DNA from: an uncultured Lutimaribacter sp.
GTDB taxonomy: Bacteria; Pseudomonadota; Alphaproteobacteria; Rhodobacterales; Rhodobacteraceae
Assembly: GCA_913061505.1 (NCBI GenBank)
Contig: CAJXSO010000025.1
Coordinates: 1-39,886 of the forward strand
Direction: 5' to 3'
Length of the DNA: 39,886 nt
Below are positions 20,073 through 27,748 of the stretch, piece by piece. The notes below the pieces were generated by a model. The model ran no database searches. It worked only from the letters and a program-made list of their open reading frames with translations, and had not been told where the DNA came from. Numbering within the stretch: position 1 is the stretch's first letter; each line of letters begins with the position of its first letter. Made by a program: the position numbers and the translations under genes.

Positions 20073-20174
20073 CTACCTATTCCTTGGTTAGGGTGGCCGC
20101 AGCCGGGGCTGTATGTGCCGCTGCTTTTAGACAGGGGCACGCGGGCTGAAAAGGGGGGTGGGGCGACGTTTGCG

Positions 20175-21062
20175 TTAACGGGCACCAATTGCCGCGGATT
20201 GGCGGGCCAAACGGCGCTCGCGCATAAAGGTATATAGCCCACTGCCCACGATCAGCGCCGCGCCCGCATAGGTTAAACCATCGGGGATCTCGTTGAAAAC
20301 CGCGATGCCGATCAGGATGGAAAACAGCAGCCTTGTGTAGCGAAACGGCGTAATCACGCTGGCATCGGCGGTGCGCGTGGCAATCACAATGGCATAATAG
20401 CCCAACACCCCAAACCCGATGGCCGCCGCCATAAACAGGCTTTGGTGCAAATCAAGCGCCACCAAGGTTTGCCCACGCCCCCATACCAACAGCGGCCCCA
20501 CAACCACCAGCGCCATAAAGCCGTGAAACGACACCACCGTGCTGGGCAGATCGCGCGGCAAGCGGCGCGAGATCAAGTCGCGCAAGGTGATGCCCGCAAC
20601 CGCCGCCAGCACCAACAGCGAGGCGGCATTAAACCCCGCCATACCGGGGCGGATAATCAAGACCACCCCGCAAAACCCCACGCAAATGGCCGCCCAGCGG
20701 CGCCAGCCCACGCGCTCGCCCAGGAAAACCGCCGCCGCCAATGTGGCGGCCAGGGGCAGGGCCTGAAACACGGCCGCCACCGTGGCCAGCGGCACCAGCG
20801 ATAGGGAGGTGACGAAAAACACCGATGCCACCGCCTCGCCCAATGTGCGGATGCGCAAGGTGGGCATGGTGAAAAACGGGCGCAGCAGGCGGTGGCCCTT
20901 GGCCCGTGCCATCAGCGCAAAAAACATCGCCCCGCCCGTGCCCAGGAAAAACAAAACTTGCCCGGTCGGCACCGCCGTTGTCAGCGATTTGATGAACATA
21001 TCTTCGATGGTAAACGCCGCCATCGACAAAACCACCAAGGCGATACCGCGAATATTGTCCAA
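20175..21062 (-). CDS. EamA/DMT-family drug/metabolite exporter
   Basis: A 295-residue inner-membrane protein with about ten hydrophobic helices in two EamA repeats, for example GIALVVLSMAAFTIEDMF at the start and AGAALIVGSGLYTFMRERR at the end. DMT proteins usually export amino acids, metabolites or drugs; the substrate is unknown. The start is a TTG at 21062 with AGGGGG 4 bp upstream; the next in-frame ATG would remove half of TM1. It could be co-transcribed with the fur/mur gene 102 bp upstream. Confidence 0.88.
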   Translation of the reverse strand: MDNIRGIALVVLSMAAFTIEDMFIKSLTTAVPTGQVLFFLGTGGAMFFALMARAKGHRLLRPFFTMPTLRIRTLGEAVASVFFVTSLSLVPLATVAAVFQALPLAATLAAAVFLGERVGWRRWAAICVGFCGVVLIIRPGMAGFNAASLLVLAAVAGITLRDLISRRLPRDLPSTVVSFHGFMALVVVGPLLVWGRGQTLVALDLHQSLFMAAAIGFGVLGYYAIVIATRTADASVITPFRYTRLLFSILIGIAVFNEIPDGLTYAGAALIVGSGLYTFMRERRLARQSAAIGAR

Positions 21063-21164
21063 ATTGCCCCCTGAATGCGCCCTGAAATCGCCCCACCCAA
21101 TGGCCCCAGAAACGGGGCGGGCGCCCCCCGTGCCATAGCTTGCGCCAAGGGGCGCGGCAAGATG

Positions 21165-21575
21165 TCAGTTTTTCAGGCGTTGGCCGTATAATTCCAGCCG
21201 ATGCCCCATCAGCCGATAGCCCAGCCGCCGCGCGATACGCTCTTGCAGCGCTTCAATTTCGGGGTCGCAAAATTCGATCACCTCGCCGGTGGCGGTATCG
21301 ATCAGGTGGTCGTGATGGGCGCGTTCTGCATCCTCATAGCGCGCGCGCCCATCGCCAAATTCGCGCCGGTCTAAAATGCCTGCCTCTTCAAACAGCTTTA
21401 CCGTGCGATAGACCGTGGCCAATGACAGTTTCGCATCCCGCGCCTGGGCTTGGGCGTGCAGCGCCTCGACATCGGGGTGGCCTTGCGCTGCATCCAACAG
21501 CTCTGCGATCAGGCAGCGCTGTTTGGTCATGCGCAGGCCCAAAGCCTGGCAGCGGCTGAGAACGGTTTCAGACAT
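21165..21575 (-). CDS. Fur-family metal regulator (Fur/Mur type)
   Basis: A 136-residue DNA-binding regulator. The winged-helix N-terminus has RMTKQRCLIAELL and LSLATVYRTVKLFEEAGIL (recognition helix), followed by the metal-binding motif HHDHLIDTATGEVIEF (HHDH at residues 87-90). The C-terminal CxxC pairs of zinc-structured Fur/Zur proteins are absent, as in the alphaproteobacterial Fur/Mur group that senses manganese or iron. Irr is less likely because the His-rich heme motif is absent. It may control the flanking exporters, but no operator could be identified by eye. Confidence 0.88.
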   Translation of the reverse strand: MSETVLSRCQALGLRMTKQRCLIAELLDAAQGHPDVEALHAQAQARDAKLSLATVYRTVKLFEEAGILDRREFGDGRARYEDAERAHHDHLIDTATGEVIEFCDPEIEALQERIARRLGYRLMGHRLELYGQRLKN

Positions 21576-21630
21576 GGGAAAACTTTATCCAATGCATGGC
21601 GCCAGTGCCAGCCCCAATGCGCCGCCCCCC

Positions 21631-21963
21631 CTAGTGCGGGCGCGCGTTTGAAAACAGGTGGATCACCAAAATGCCACTTAATATCAACGCCAAGCCCAGC
21701 ACGGCGGGCCAATCCAGCGCCTGGCCAAACACCACATAGCCAATCAAGGCAATCAGCACGATACCAAAGCCCGACCACAGCGCATAGACCACGCCAACAG
21801 GCAGCACCTTGAGCGTGGTTGAAAGCAGATAAAAGCTGATGCCATAGGCCAGCACCACCAGCACCGATGGCCAAAACCGGCTGAATTGCTGGCTGGCCTG
21901 CAGGGCCGAGGTGCCAACGGTTTCAAATGCCACAGCCAATAGCAAAATCAGGTAGGTTTTCAT
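21631..21963 (-). CDS. Small multidrug resistance (SMR/EmrE-type) transporter
   Basis: A 110-residue protein with four TM helices. The essential membrane Glu14 is in LLLAVAFETVGTSAL. Other SMR signatures are AYGISFYLLSTTLKVLPVGVVYALWSG and a last helix ending in IHLF. SMR proteins exchange protons for cationic drugs, or for guanidinium in the Gdx subgroup. The residues here do not decide between them. GGAGG lies 8 bp before the ATG and is abutted by a 9-bp hairpin in the leader. Confidence 0.93.
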   Translation of the reverse strand: MKTYLILLLAVAFETVGTSALQASQQFSRFWPSVLVVLAYGISFYLLSTTLKVLPVGVVYALWSGFGIVLIALIGYVVFGQALDWPAVLGLALILSGILVIHLFSNARPH

Positions 21964-21974
21964 TCTTATCGCCT

Positions 21975-21998
21975 CCGGCCCTGTCTTTGCAGGGCCGG
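21975..21998 (-). promoter_or_regulatory. Hairpin overlapping the SMR ribosome-binding site
   Basis: CCGGCCCTG (21975-21983) and CAGGGCCGG (21990-21998) form a perfect 9-bp stem with a 6-nt loop. On the minus-strand transcript the 3' arm ends in the GG that begins the GGAGG Shine-Dalgarno of the SMR gene, so folding could limit translation. There is no T-tract. Confidence 0.4.
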
Positions 21999-22015
21999 GG
22001 CGGTCTGGGCAAGGA

Positions 22016-22039
22016 AAAACGCCCCTTAAGCGGCGTTTT
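22016..22039 (-). terminator. Terminator of the FIST-like gene, overlapping its stop codon
   Basis: On the minus strand AAAACGCC, an 8-nt loop and GGCGTTTT form the stem, followed by one more T. The loop contains the TAA stop (22028-22026) of the FIST-like gene, so the stop codon sits inside the terminator. Confidence 0.7.
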
Positions 22040-23015
22040 GGATATCGAGCCGCACCAAAGTTTGGTTCAGCAGCATATAAGCGATCTCGCCAAATGTGGC
22101 GGGGCCGGTAAAGGCGCCTGTGGTTTTGCCTTCCAGTTCTCCATAGACGTAGTTCAAGATGCAGTTGCAGGCATATTCGCCCGCTCCGGCCCCTTGGGTT
22201 TGTTGGGCAAAGCTGGCGGCATAATCCGCCACGGGGCGGGCCTGACGATAGGTGACACCTGCCACAACGGGTGCAAAAAACGAGACGTGCCCCGCCTTTG
22301 TATCCACCGCGCGAATGGCCACATTCACCATTGCGCCACCATAATCAGCCACCAAAGGCAGGCGGATATCCAATGCGTTCTCGTCGATATATTGGGCCAA
22401 ATTCACGCTCTGCCCGTTGACCATGGCCGTGCTGGCGCCGAACCCGCTGGTTTCGAATTGGAAACTGGGGCTATCGCTGGCGCCGGGCTGGAACAGGTTC
22501 ACGATATCAATGCTTGCCTGCGCGGTATTGGGCAGGGTGAGATACATGGCCACGGCCTCGGCCTCGTGGCTTTGCCCGGTGCGCCCGTTAAATACCTGCG
22601 CAGCCTTACGGCCCACATCATCAAGATGCACACCGGCAATCCAACCCATCAGCGGCTGGTTAAACAGCCCCGTATAGGTTTGGCTGCCCAGGGCAAATGC
22701 CTCGTGCGCGGGGCTAAAGGCCGGGATCAGCACGATCGTGGCGCCGTTTGGCACATAGCCTTGGGCCAGATTGGGCAGGGTTTGCGCGCTGAGCACCTGA
22801 ATATCGGCATCGCTTGCATCGCTGAACTGGGTGCAAAACACCCGGTCGCGCAGCATGGCACCGCCCGTATCGGTCAGGAAATACACCGATGATCCGCCAA
22901 TCCAGTTGCCCTTGGGCAGGCTGGCCAGCAAATCGGGGTCTGCGGCCAGGCTAAGGATGGCACCGGTTTCGATCAGGGCCGCAGTTTCGGCCACGGTAAG
23001 AAGCATATTTTTCAT
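22026..23015 (-). CDS. Uncharacterised protein with FIST_C-like C-terminus
   Basis: A 329-residue soluble protein with no signal peptide. The N-terminal half has LLASLPKGNWIGGSSVYFL. The C-terminus (CNCILNYVYGELEG, then FTGPATFGEIAYMLLNQTLV) resembles the end of FIST domains, which are predicted sensory ligand-binding modules: the Cys-rich stretch, TFGEI and NQTLV are shared. I cannot assign a ligand or partner kinase. It lies 12 bp downstream of a 68-aa gene on the same strand, so the two form an operon ending at the terminator above. The ATG at 23015 has only a weak GGAA upstream. Confidence 0.7.
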   Translation of the reverse strand: MKNMLLTVAETAALIETGAILSLAADPDLLASLPKGNWIGGSSVYFLTDTGGAMLRDRVFCTQFSDASDADIQVLSAQTLPNLAQGYVPNGATIVLIPAFSPAHEAFALGSQTYTGLFNQPLMGWIAGVHLDDVGRKAAQVFNGRTGQSHEAEAVAMYLTLPNTAQASIDIVNLFQPGASDSPSFQFETSGFGASTAMVNGQSVNLAQYIDENALDIRLPLVADYGGAMVNVAIRAVDTKAGHVSFFAPVVAGVTYRQARPVADYAASFAQQTQGAGAGEYACNCILNYVYGELEGKTTGAFTGPATFGEIAYMLLNQTLVRLDIQNAA

Positions 23016-23027
23016 GATATTTTCCGC

Positions 23028-23234
23028 TTAAATCAGGGCCAAATCGGTGGCGGCAAAGGCGTTTGTGCCCACAAACCCCGATAGCTCGGCGATTTTGTCT
23101 GGCAGGCACGAGGGGTTATTGGCCACCTCGATGCGCAGGCGGCCAATAAAAATGCGCGTTGCAAGAGACATGCCGGATAAATCGGCATTGCTCACGATCA
23201 GCGATCTGATCGTGTTCGTATCTGGTGCTGACAT
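23028..23234 (-). CDS. Small 68-aa protein upstream of the FIST-like gene
   Basis: A 68-residue protein starting MSAPDTNTIRSLIVSNADL, with a basic middle (IFIGRLRIEV) and a hydrophobic end (FAATDLALI). It has no signal peptide or TM helix, and I recognise no family. The ATG at 23234 is preferred because AAGGAG lies 10 bp upstream; a longer in-frame opening to 23342 starts in intergenic-looking sequence. Its position directly before the FIST-like gene suggests a functional pair. Confidence 0.6.
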   Translation of the reverse strand: MSAPDTNTIRSLIVSNADLSGMSLATRIFIGRLRIEVANNPSCLPDKIAELSGFVGTNAFAATDLALI

Positions 23235-23372
23235 AAAAACAGCACTCCTTTCACAGATAGGTGCCATAGGCAGGGTGCAGCGCGTTTCCACATAGCCAAA
23301 CGGCGCAGGATTGCCGCGGTGTAGCGCGGCGCGCAGGGCCAAACGGATAGGGGCGCGCCCAGCCGGGTAGGG

Positions 23373-24587
23373 CTAGCGCAGGTGCAGGCGCTGTTCGAGC
23401 TTGCGCATATATACCAGCGTGGCCCATGCGCCTAGGTTCACAGCCGTCAACCCCGCCGATAGCGGCAAAAGCGTGCCGTCAAAGACCAGCCCGACAGGCA
23501 TTGCAAAAACCGCCCCCGCCACCGTTGCAACCGAGCCGATCACACTGGCCGCCATGCCAGCAATATGGCCCATCGGCTCCATCGCGATGGCGTTTAGGTT
23601 GCCAATGGTCAATCCGGTGATGAAAAACACACTGGCCTGCCACAGGATAAACACCGCAAACATCGCCCCGTTGCCCGGCGCCAGCAGCCACAGCAGCGTC
23701 ACCATAGCCGAACACAACGCTTGGCCCGCAAAGGCCATGCTGGCCAGCCGGCGCATGCCCAGGCGCATCACCAAAAGCGCGTTGAGCAGGCTGGCACTGG
23801 CCGCCACCATCGAGACCACGGCAAACCACAGGGGAAAGCTGTCGTTTGCGTCAAACACCTGGTCATAGACCGGCTGCACAAGGCTGATCATCATAAACAG
23901 CATCGCATAGCAAAAGGCCTGCGCCAAAATCGCCAAACGCACGGTGGGGTGGGCAAACATCTGCCCCAGCCCATCGATCATCACCGCCAGGCGCATGGGC
24001 TGGCGGCGCGCAGGCGGCAGCGACTCGGGCTGGCGAAGGGCCAGCCATCCGGCCGAAACAAGGGCGAAGAAAATGAACGCCAAAAAGATCGATTTCCACC
24101 CCCAAAGCCCAATCAAATAGGCCCCCAACAAGGGCGAGATGGCCGGCACCAGGGTAAAGACCATCATCGTCAGCGACATGATCCGCGCCATTTGCCGCCC
24201 GCTGTAAAGATCGCGAATGATCGCCATGGCCACAATGCGCGGGCCCGCCGCCCCCACGCCTTGCAAAACCCGCGCAGCCAGCACCACCTCAAGCGATTGC
24301 GCAGCCCATGCCAGGCCCGCCGCCACAATATAAAGGCCAGCGCCCGCCAACAAAACCGGGCGGCGCCCATAGGCATCAGACAGCGGGCCAATCACAAAAG
24401 TGGCAAGCCCCATACCCAAAACAAAGCTGGTCACGATCAATTGCGCGCGGTTAGGCGCATCGGGGCTCAGGGTGGCGCCAATATCGGGCAGGCCCGGCAG
24501 CATCGCATCGATGGAAAAGGCCACCGTGGCAAACATCATCGCCATCAGGGCCACAAATTCAAGGCGCGACAACTGGGGTTTGGGCAT
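23373..24587 (-). CDS. MFS drug exporter, Bcr/CflA family
   Basis: A 404-residue 12-TM major-facilitator transporter. Motif A is GPLSDAYGRRPVLLAG after TM2. VAFSIDAMLPGLPDIG in TM1 and VLQGVGAAGPRIVAMAIIRDLY in TM4 are typical of the Bcr/CflA drug-resistance group. The substrate is unknown. The ATG at 24587 (MPKPQLSRLEF) is preferred over a GTG 48 bp upstream because it starts just before TM1, although no strong Shine-Dalgarno is present for either. It is the third exporter in this minus-strand block, after EamA and SMR. Confidence 0.92.
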   Translation of the reverse strand: MPKPQLSRLEFVALMAMMFATVAFSIDAMLPGLPDIGATLSPDAPNRAQLIVTSFVLGMGLATFVIGPLSDAYGRRPVLLAGAGLYIVAAGLAWAAQSLEVVLAARVLQGVGAAGPRIVAMAIIRDLYSGRQMARIMSLTMMVFTLVPAISPLLGAYLIGLWGWKSIFLAFIFFALVSAGWLALRQPESLPPARRQPMRLAVMIDGLGQMFAHPTVRLAILAQAFCYAMLFMMISLVQPVYDQVFDANDSFPLWFAVVSMVAASASLLNALLVMRLGMRRLASMAFAGQALCSAMVTLLWLLAPGNGAMFAVFILWQASVFFITGLTIGNLNAIAMEPMGHIAGMAASVIGSVATVAGAVFAMPVGLVFDGTLLPLSAGLTAVNLGAWATLVYMRKLEQRLHLR

Positions 24588-24684
24588 GCAAATCAACTTT
24601 TCAAAATAGGTGTCGGGGCTTGGCCTGCCCCGCACCCGCCCTGCAGCTTAGCCCGCCTTTGGCGGGGGCGCCATTGGCGAATGC

Positions 24685-25317
24685 TTAATCTTGGGCGCCA
24701 ATCTCGTCGATCACGCTCAGCCACAAATCGGTGGGCTGTGCGCCTGGCACCGCGTGCTGGCGATTGACCAAGAACGTCGGAACCGAGTTTACGCCCATCT
24801 CGCGCGCGGCCTGGTCACGGGCGCGGATATCATCGGCATCGGCGTCACTGGCCAACAGCCGCAACACCACGGCCGCATCCATACCGATGCCATCGGCCAG
24901 ATCTGCCAAAACCTCGGTATCGCCAATATCGCGCCCTTCGATGAAATAGGCCCGAAACAGCGCCGATACAGCCGCGGTCTGCCGCCCCTCGATGCCTGCC
25001 CAATGGATCAGACGATGGGCATCCAGCGTGTTGGGCGTGGTGGCGATGGCATCAAGGTTTATCTCTAGCCCGGCTTGGGTGGCATGTTCGATCACCGGCA
25101 TATAGGCCTGCACAGCGCGCTCTTTGCCGCCAAATTTCGCCTGCAGATAGGCGCGCCGATCCATGCCTTGGGCGGGCATGTCGGGGTTCAGCTGAAACGG
25201 GTGCCATTCAATGTGAAAGGGGTGATCGGGGCGCGCGGCCAAGGCCCGATCAAGGCGGGCTTTGCCAATATAGCACCAAGGGCAAATTGGATCTGAGAAA
25301 ATATCAAGCTTTATCAT
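24685..25317 (-). CDS. DsbA-family oxidoreductase (FrnE/2-hydroxychromene-carboxylate isomerase-like)
   Basis: A 210-residue thioredoxin-fold protein with an inserted helical domain. The active site CPWC is at residues 12-15 (SDPICPWCYIGK) and the cis-Pro loop is NSVPTFLVNRQHAVPGAQP. There is no signal peptide, so it is cytoplasmic, as FrnE-like proteins are. The intact CxxC favours a disulfide oxidoreductase over a glutathione-dependent isomerase. Its ATG overlaps the stop of the acyl-CoA ligase (ATGA), so they are co-translated, which hints at a shared and unknown pathway. Confidence 0.9.
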   Translation of the reverse strand: MIKLDIFSDPICPWCYIGKARLDRALAARPDHPFHIEWHPFQLNPDMPAQGMDRRAYLQAKFGGKERAVQAYMPVIEHATQAGLEINLDAIATTPNTLDAHRLIHWAGIEGRQTAAVSALFRAYFIEGRDIGDTEVLADLADGIGMDAAVVLRLLASDADADDIRARDQAAREMGVNSVPTFLVNRQHAVPGAQPTDLWLSVIDEIGAQD

Positions 25318-26837
25318 TGGTTTGGCCTATATTCTTTGCGCAGGCTTTTGCGGGAAAGCTTGCCATTTGGGTTGCGTGGCAGGGCCTGTAGATGGGTGAA
25401 AAGCCGTGGCTGTTTGTAGCGGGCCAACAGGGTTTCGCAATGCGCCTGCAGGGCTGCGTGATCAAGCGGGTGATCGGCCAGGTAAAAGGCCGCAATCACC
25501 CGCACATCGGGTTTTATCTCGATATCGGTCACTGCGGCCTCGCGCAGGCCCGGGAATTGCAGCAATGCCGCCTCAACCTCGATGGGCGACACGCGATAGC
25601 CGCCGGCATTCATCATATCATCATCGCGCCCGTGATAGGCGATTTGCCCATCCTCGTCCATGTGGCCCTGATCGCCGGTCAAAAACCATTCGCCGACAAA
25701 GCGCTGCTCGGTTTCTGCCTGGGCCCCGCGATAGCCCAGCATCAGCCCCGGATCGCGGCGCGATACGGCAATGGTGCCCGGGGCGCCTAGGGCCACGGGC
25801 GCGCCGCTGGCATCGACAATGGCCACACGCCGCCCGGGCTGGGGCTGGCCCAGCATGGCCGCGCGCGCAGGGGCCTGCGGATTGGCCGAGATAAAGGTAG
25901 AAATCTCAGACATGCCATAGGCTTCGTAAACCGGGGTGCCGGTGGCGGCCTGCCACGCGGCGCGGGTGGTTTCTGGCAGCTTTTCACCCGCAGCCAGCCC
26001 ATGGCGCAACCGGGGCAGGGGCAGGGGGTGGCCCGCGCCCAAAACCTTGCGATAAACCCCAGGCGCTGCGGCAAAAATCGTTGCGTCATGGCGTTTAAGC
26101 AGCAATGGCAGCGCCTCGGGCGGCACGCCTTGGGCGGGGATCAGCGCCGTGGCGCCCACGCTCCATGGGTCCAGCAGGCCGGTGCCCAGCGTGAAGGTCC
26201 AGTTAAACGCGCCTGCATGCATCAGGCGGTCATCTTCGCTGATGTCATACCAGCCTTTATGCATCATTTGGCGCGCCCAGATGGCGCGGTGGGCATGCAT
26301 CACCGCGCGGGGCCGCCCCGAGGTGCCCGAGGTATAGACGATATAGGCCAGCCGGTCTGGCGCCCCCATGTGATAGGGGGCGGGCGGCAGGGCGCGCATG
26401 GCCTGCAGCGCGGCCAAATCCACCAGCTTTGCCCCGGCCGGATCGGCACATGCCACCGCCGGGTCATGCAAAATGCCCGCAGGCTGCAACCCCGCAAGCA
26501 TGGCTGCCACCTCGGGCGCGGTCAGTTGCTGCGAACTGGGCACCGGCACCATGCCAGCCGCGATTGCCCCTAGATAGGCAATGGGAAAATCCACCGTATT
26601 GCCCAGCCGCATCAGCAGCACATCACCGGGCTGAAACCCCGCCTGGGCCAGCCCGGTGGCGGTGCCCAAAACAGCCGCCTGCAGCTTGGCATAGCTCCAG
26701 CGATCGGCGCCACTGGGCGACAGCACCGCCAGGGCAATTTTATCGGCCAGGCGCGGCGCATGGGCCAGCACATGGGCGCTTAGGTTAAACGGGCTGGGGC
26801 AGGGGGCAAAGGGCCCTTGGTCAAAGATCGCGTGCAT
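25314..26837 (-). CDS. AMP-forming acyl-CoA ligase (benzoate-CoA-ligase-like)
   Basis: A 507-residue ANL-superfamily enzyme that activates a carboxylic acid as acyl-AMP and then acyl-CoA. The P-loop TSGTSGRPR is at residues 169-177, with VYEAYGMSEIS, WFLTGDQGHMDEDG, GYRVSPIEVEAAL and the catalytic Lys in NPNGKLSRKSLR at the C-terminus. The overall pattern is closest to aromatic-acid (benzoate-type) or medium-chain ligases; the substrate is uncertain. The ATG at 26837 is near AAGGGG. It is divergent, 65 bp, from an XRE-cupin gene that probably regulates it, and is coupled to the DsbA-like gene. Confidence 0.9.
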   Translation of the reverse strand: MHAIFDQGPFAPCPSPFNLSAHVLAHAPRLADKIALAVLSPSGADRWSYAKLQAAVLGTATGLAQAGFQPGDVLLMRLGNTVDFPIAYLGAIAAGMVPVPSSQQLTAPEVAAMLAGLQPAGILHDPAVACADPAGAKLVDLAALQAMRALPPAPYHMGAPDRLAYIVYTSGTSGRPRAVMHAHRAIWARQMMHKGWYDISEDDRLMHAGAFNWTFTLGTGLLDPWSVGATALIPAQGVPPEALPLLLKRHDATIFAAAPGVYRKVLGAGHPLPLPRLRHGLAAGEKLPETTRAAWQAATGTPVYEAYGMSEISTFISANPQAPARAAMLGQPQPGRRVAIVDASGAPVALGAPGTIAVSRRDPGLMLGYRGAQAETEQRFVGEWFLTGDQGHMDEDGQIAYHGRDDDMMNAGGYRVSPIEVEAALLQFPGLREAAVTDIEIKPDVRVIAAFYLADHPLDHAALQAHCETLLARYKQPRLFTHLQALPRNPNGKLSRKSLRKEYRPNQ

Positions 26838-26902
26838 GCGCCCCTTGCTATGGGCCCTCTGACAGAGTTGCAAGGGTGCGCGTGCAGCACTATAGCAAAG
26901 CC

Positions 26903-27526
26903 ATGAGCATATCTGACCCAAAGGCGCTGATCCGCATTGCCCGCGAGGGCGGAAATGACACCATTCCAGAGCCGCTGGAACTGGGCACGCGCGTGCGCGA
27001 ATTGCGCAAGGCGCGCGCCTGGACATTGGAACAGGCCGCCACCCACGCGGGGCTGGCACGATCGACCCTGTCGAAAATTGAAAACGGGCAAATGTCGCCC
27101 ACTTATGATGCGCTGAAAAAGCTGGCCACGGGCCTGGGCATCTCAGTGCCGCAGCTTTTCACACCCCCCCAGCGCGACCAGATCAACGGGCGCATGGCGG
27201 TGACAAAATCAGGGGCAGGCACCGCCCATGCCACCGTGACCTATGAACATGAGTTGCTGGCCGAAACCCTAAGCAAGAAAACCATGCTGCCCTATCGCGC
27301 CCGCGTGCGCGCGCGCAGCATGGACGAATTTGACGGCTGGGTGCGCCATGACGGGGAAGAGTTTTTATACGTTTTAACAGGGGTCGTGCGGCTTTATACC
27401 GAATTTTACGAACCCGTCGAAATGCGCCGGGGGGACAGCGCCTATTACGACGCGGCCATGGGCCATAACGTGGTGTCGGTCAGCGAAGAAGACGCCACAA
27501 TTTTATGGGTAACATCGCTGGCCTAA
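26903..27526 (+). CDS. XRE-family regulator with C-terminal cupin
   Basis: A 207-residue two-domain regulator. A helix-turn-helix spans about residues 30-86 (WTLEQAATHAGLARSTLSKI), and a cupin sensor domain about 133-205 (DGEEFLYVLTGVVRLY). Such proteins repress or activate adjacent catabolic genes in response to a small molecule bound in the cupin. It is divergent from the acyl-CoA ligase, with a short palindrome CTCTG-a-CAGAG at 26857-26867 in the gap as a possible operator. The ATG at 26903 is chosen; a GTG at 26876 is in frame but adds no recognisable residues. Confidence 0.9.
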   Translation: MSISDPKALIRIAREGGNDTIPEPLELGTRVRELRKARAWTLEQAATHAGLARSTLSKIENGQMSPTYDALKKLATGLGISVPQLFTPPQRDQINGRMAVTKSGAGTAHATVTYEHELLAETLSKKTMLPYRARVRARSMDEFDGWVRHDGEEFLYVLTGVVRLYTEFYEPVEMRRGDSAYYDAAMGHNVVSVSEEDATILWVTSLA

Positions 27527-27542
27527 AGCGCCCTTAAACCGG

Positions 27543-27587
27543 CCCTGAACCGTAGATGCGCCCGCGTTAGAACCACCCCTGAACCGT
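27543..27587. repeat. Two direct copies of an 11-bp sequence
   Basis: CCCTGAACCGT occurs at 27543-27553 and again at 27577-27587, flanking the end of the entericidin gene in a convergent gap. It could be a relic of slippage; no function is evident. Confidence 0.3.
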
Positions 27588-27692
27588 GCGCGCAGCACCC
27601 GACAGATCGCGCCCCACACCATCGACGGTGGCACAGCCCGCCACCAACACCGAAAGTGCTGCCAGAAAAACGAAATTGCGCGTGGTTTTCAT
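27567..27692 (-). CDS. Entericidin A/B-family small lipoprotein
   Basis: A 41-residue lipoprotein starting MKTTRNFVFLAALSVLVAGC, with a lipobox at VAGC (Cys20), then ATVDGVGRDLSGAARTVQGW. The conserved T-x-x-G-x-G-x-D core after the Cys identifies the entericidin family. In E. coli entericidins are an antidote/toxin lipoprotein pair linked to programmed lysis; most alphaproteobacterial members are single and of unknown role. It lies 56 bp downstream of the YejA-like gene on the same strand. Confidence 0.85.
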   Translation of the reverse strand: MKTTRNFVFLAALSVLVAGCATVDGVGRDLSGAARTVQGWF

Positions 27693-27748
27693 GATCTACC
27701 TGCCTTTTTCCCGGCGCTTTAAGGGCAGAGTGTGCTGCGCCTGTGCCG

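Noticed and set aside
21964-22025. Guanidine-type riboswitch upstream of the SMR gene
   Set aside because: A hairpin exists, but the ACGR-type loops of mini-ykkC and the ykkC core motifs are not present.
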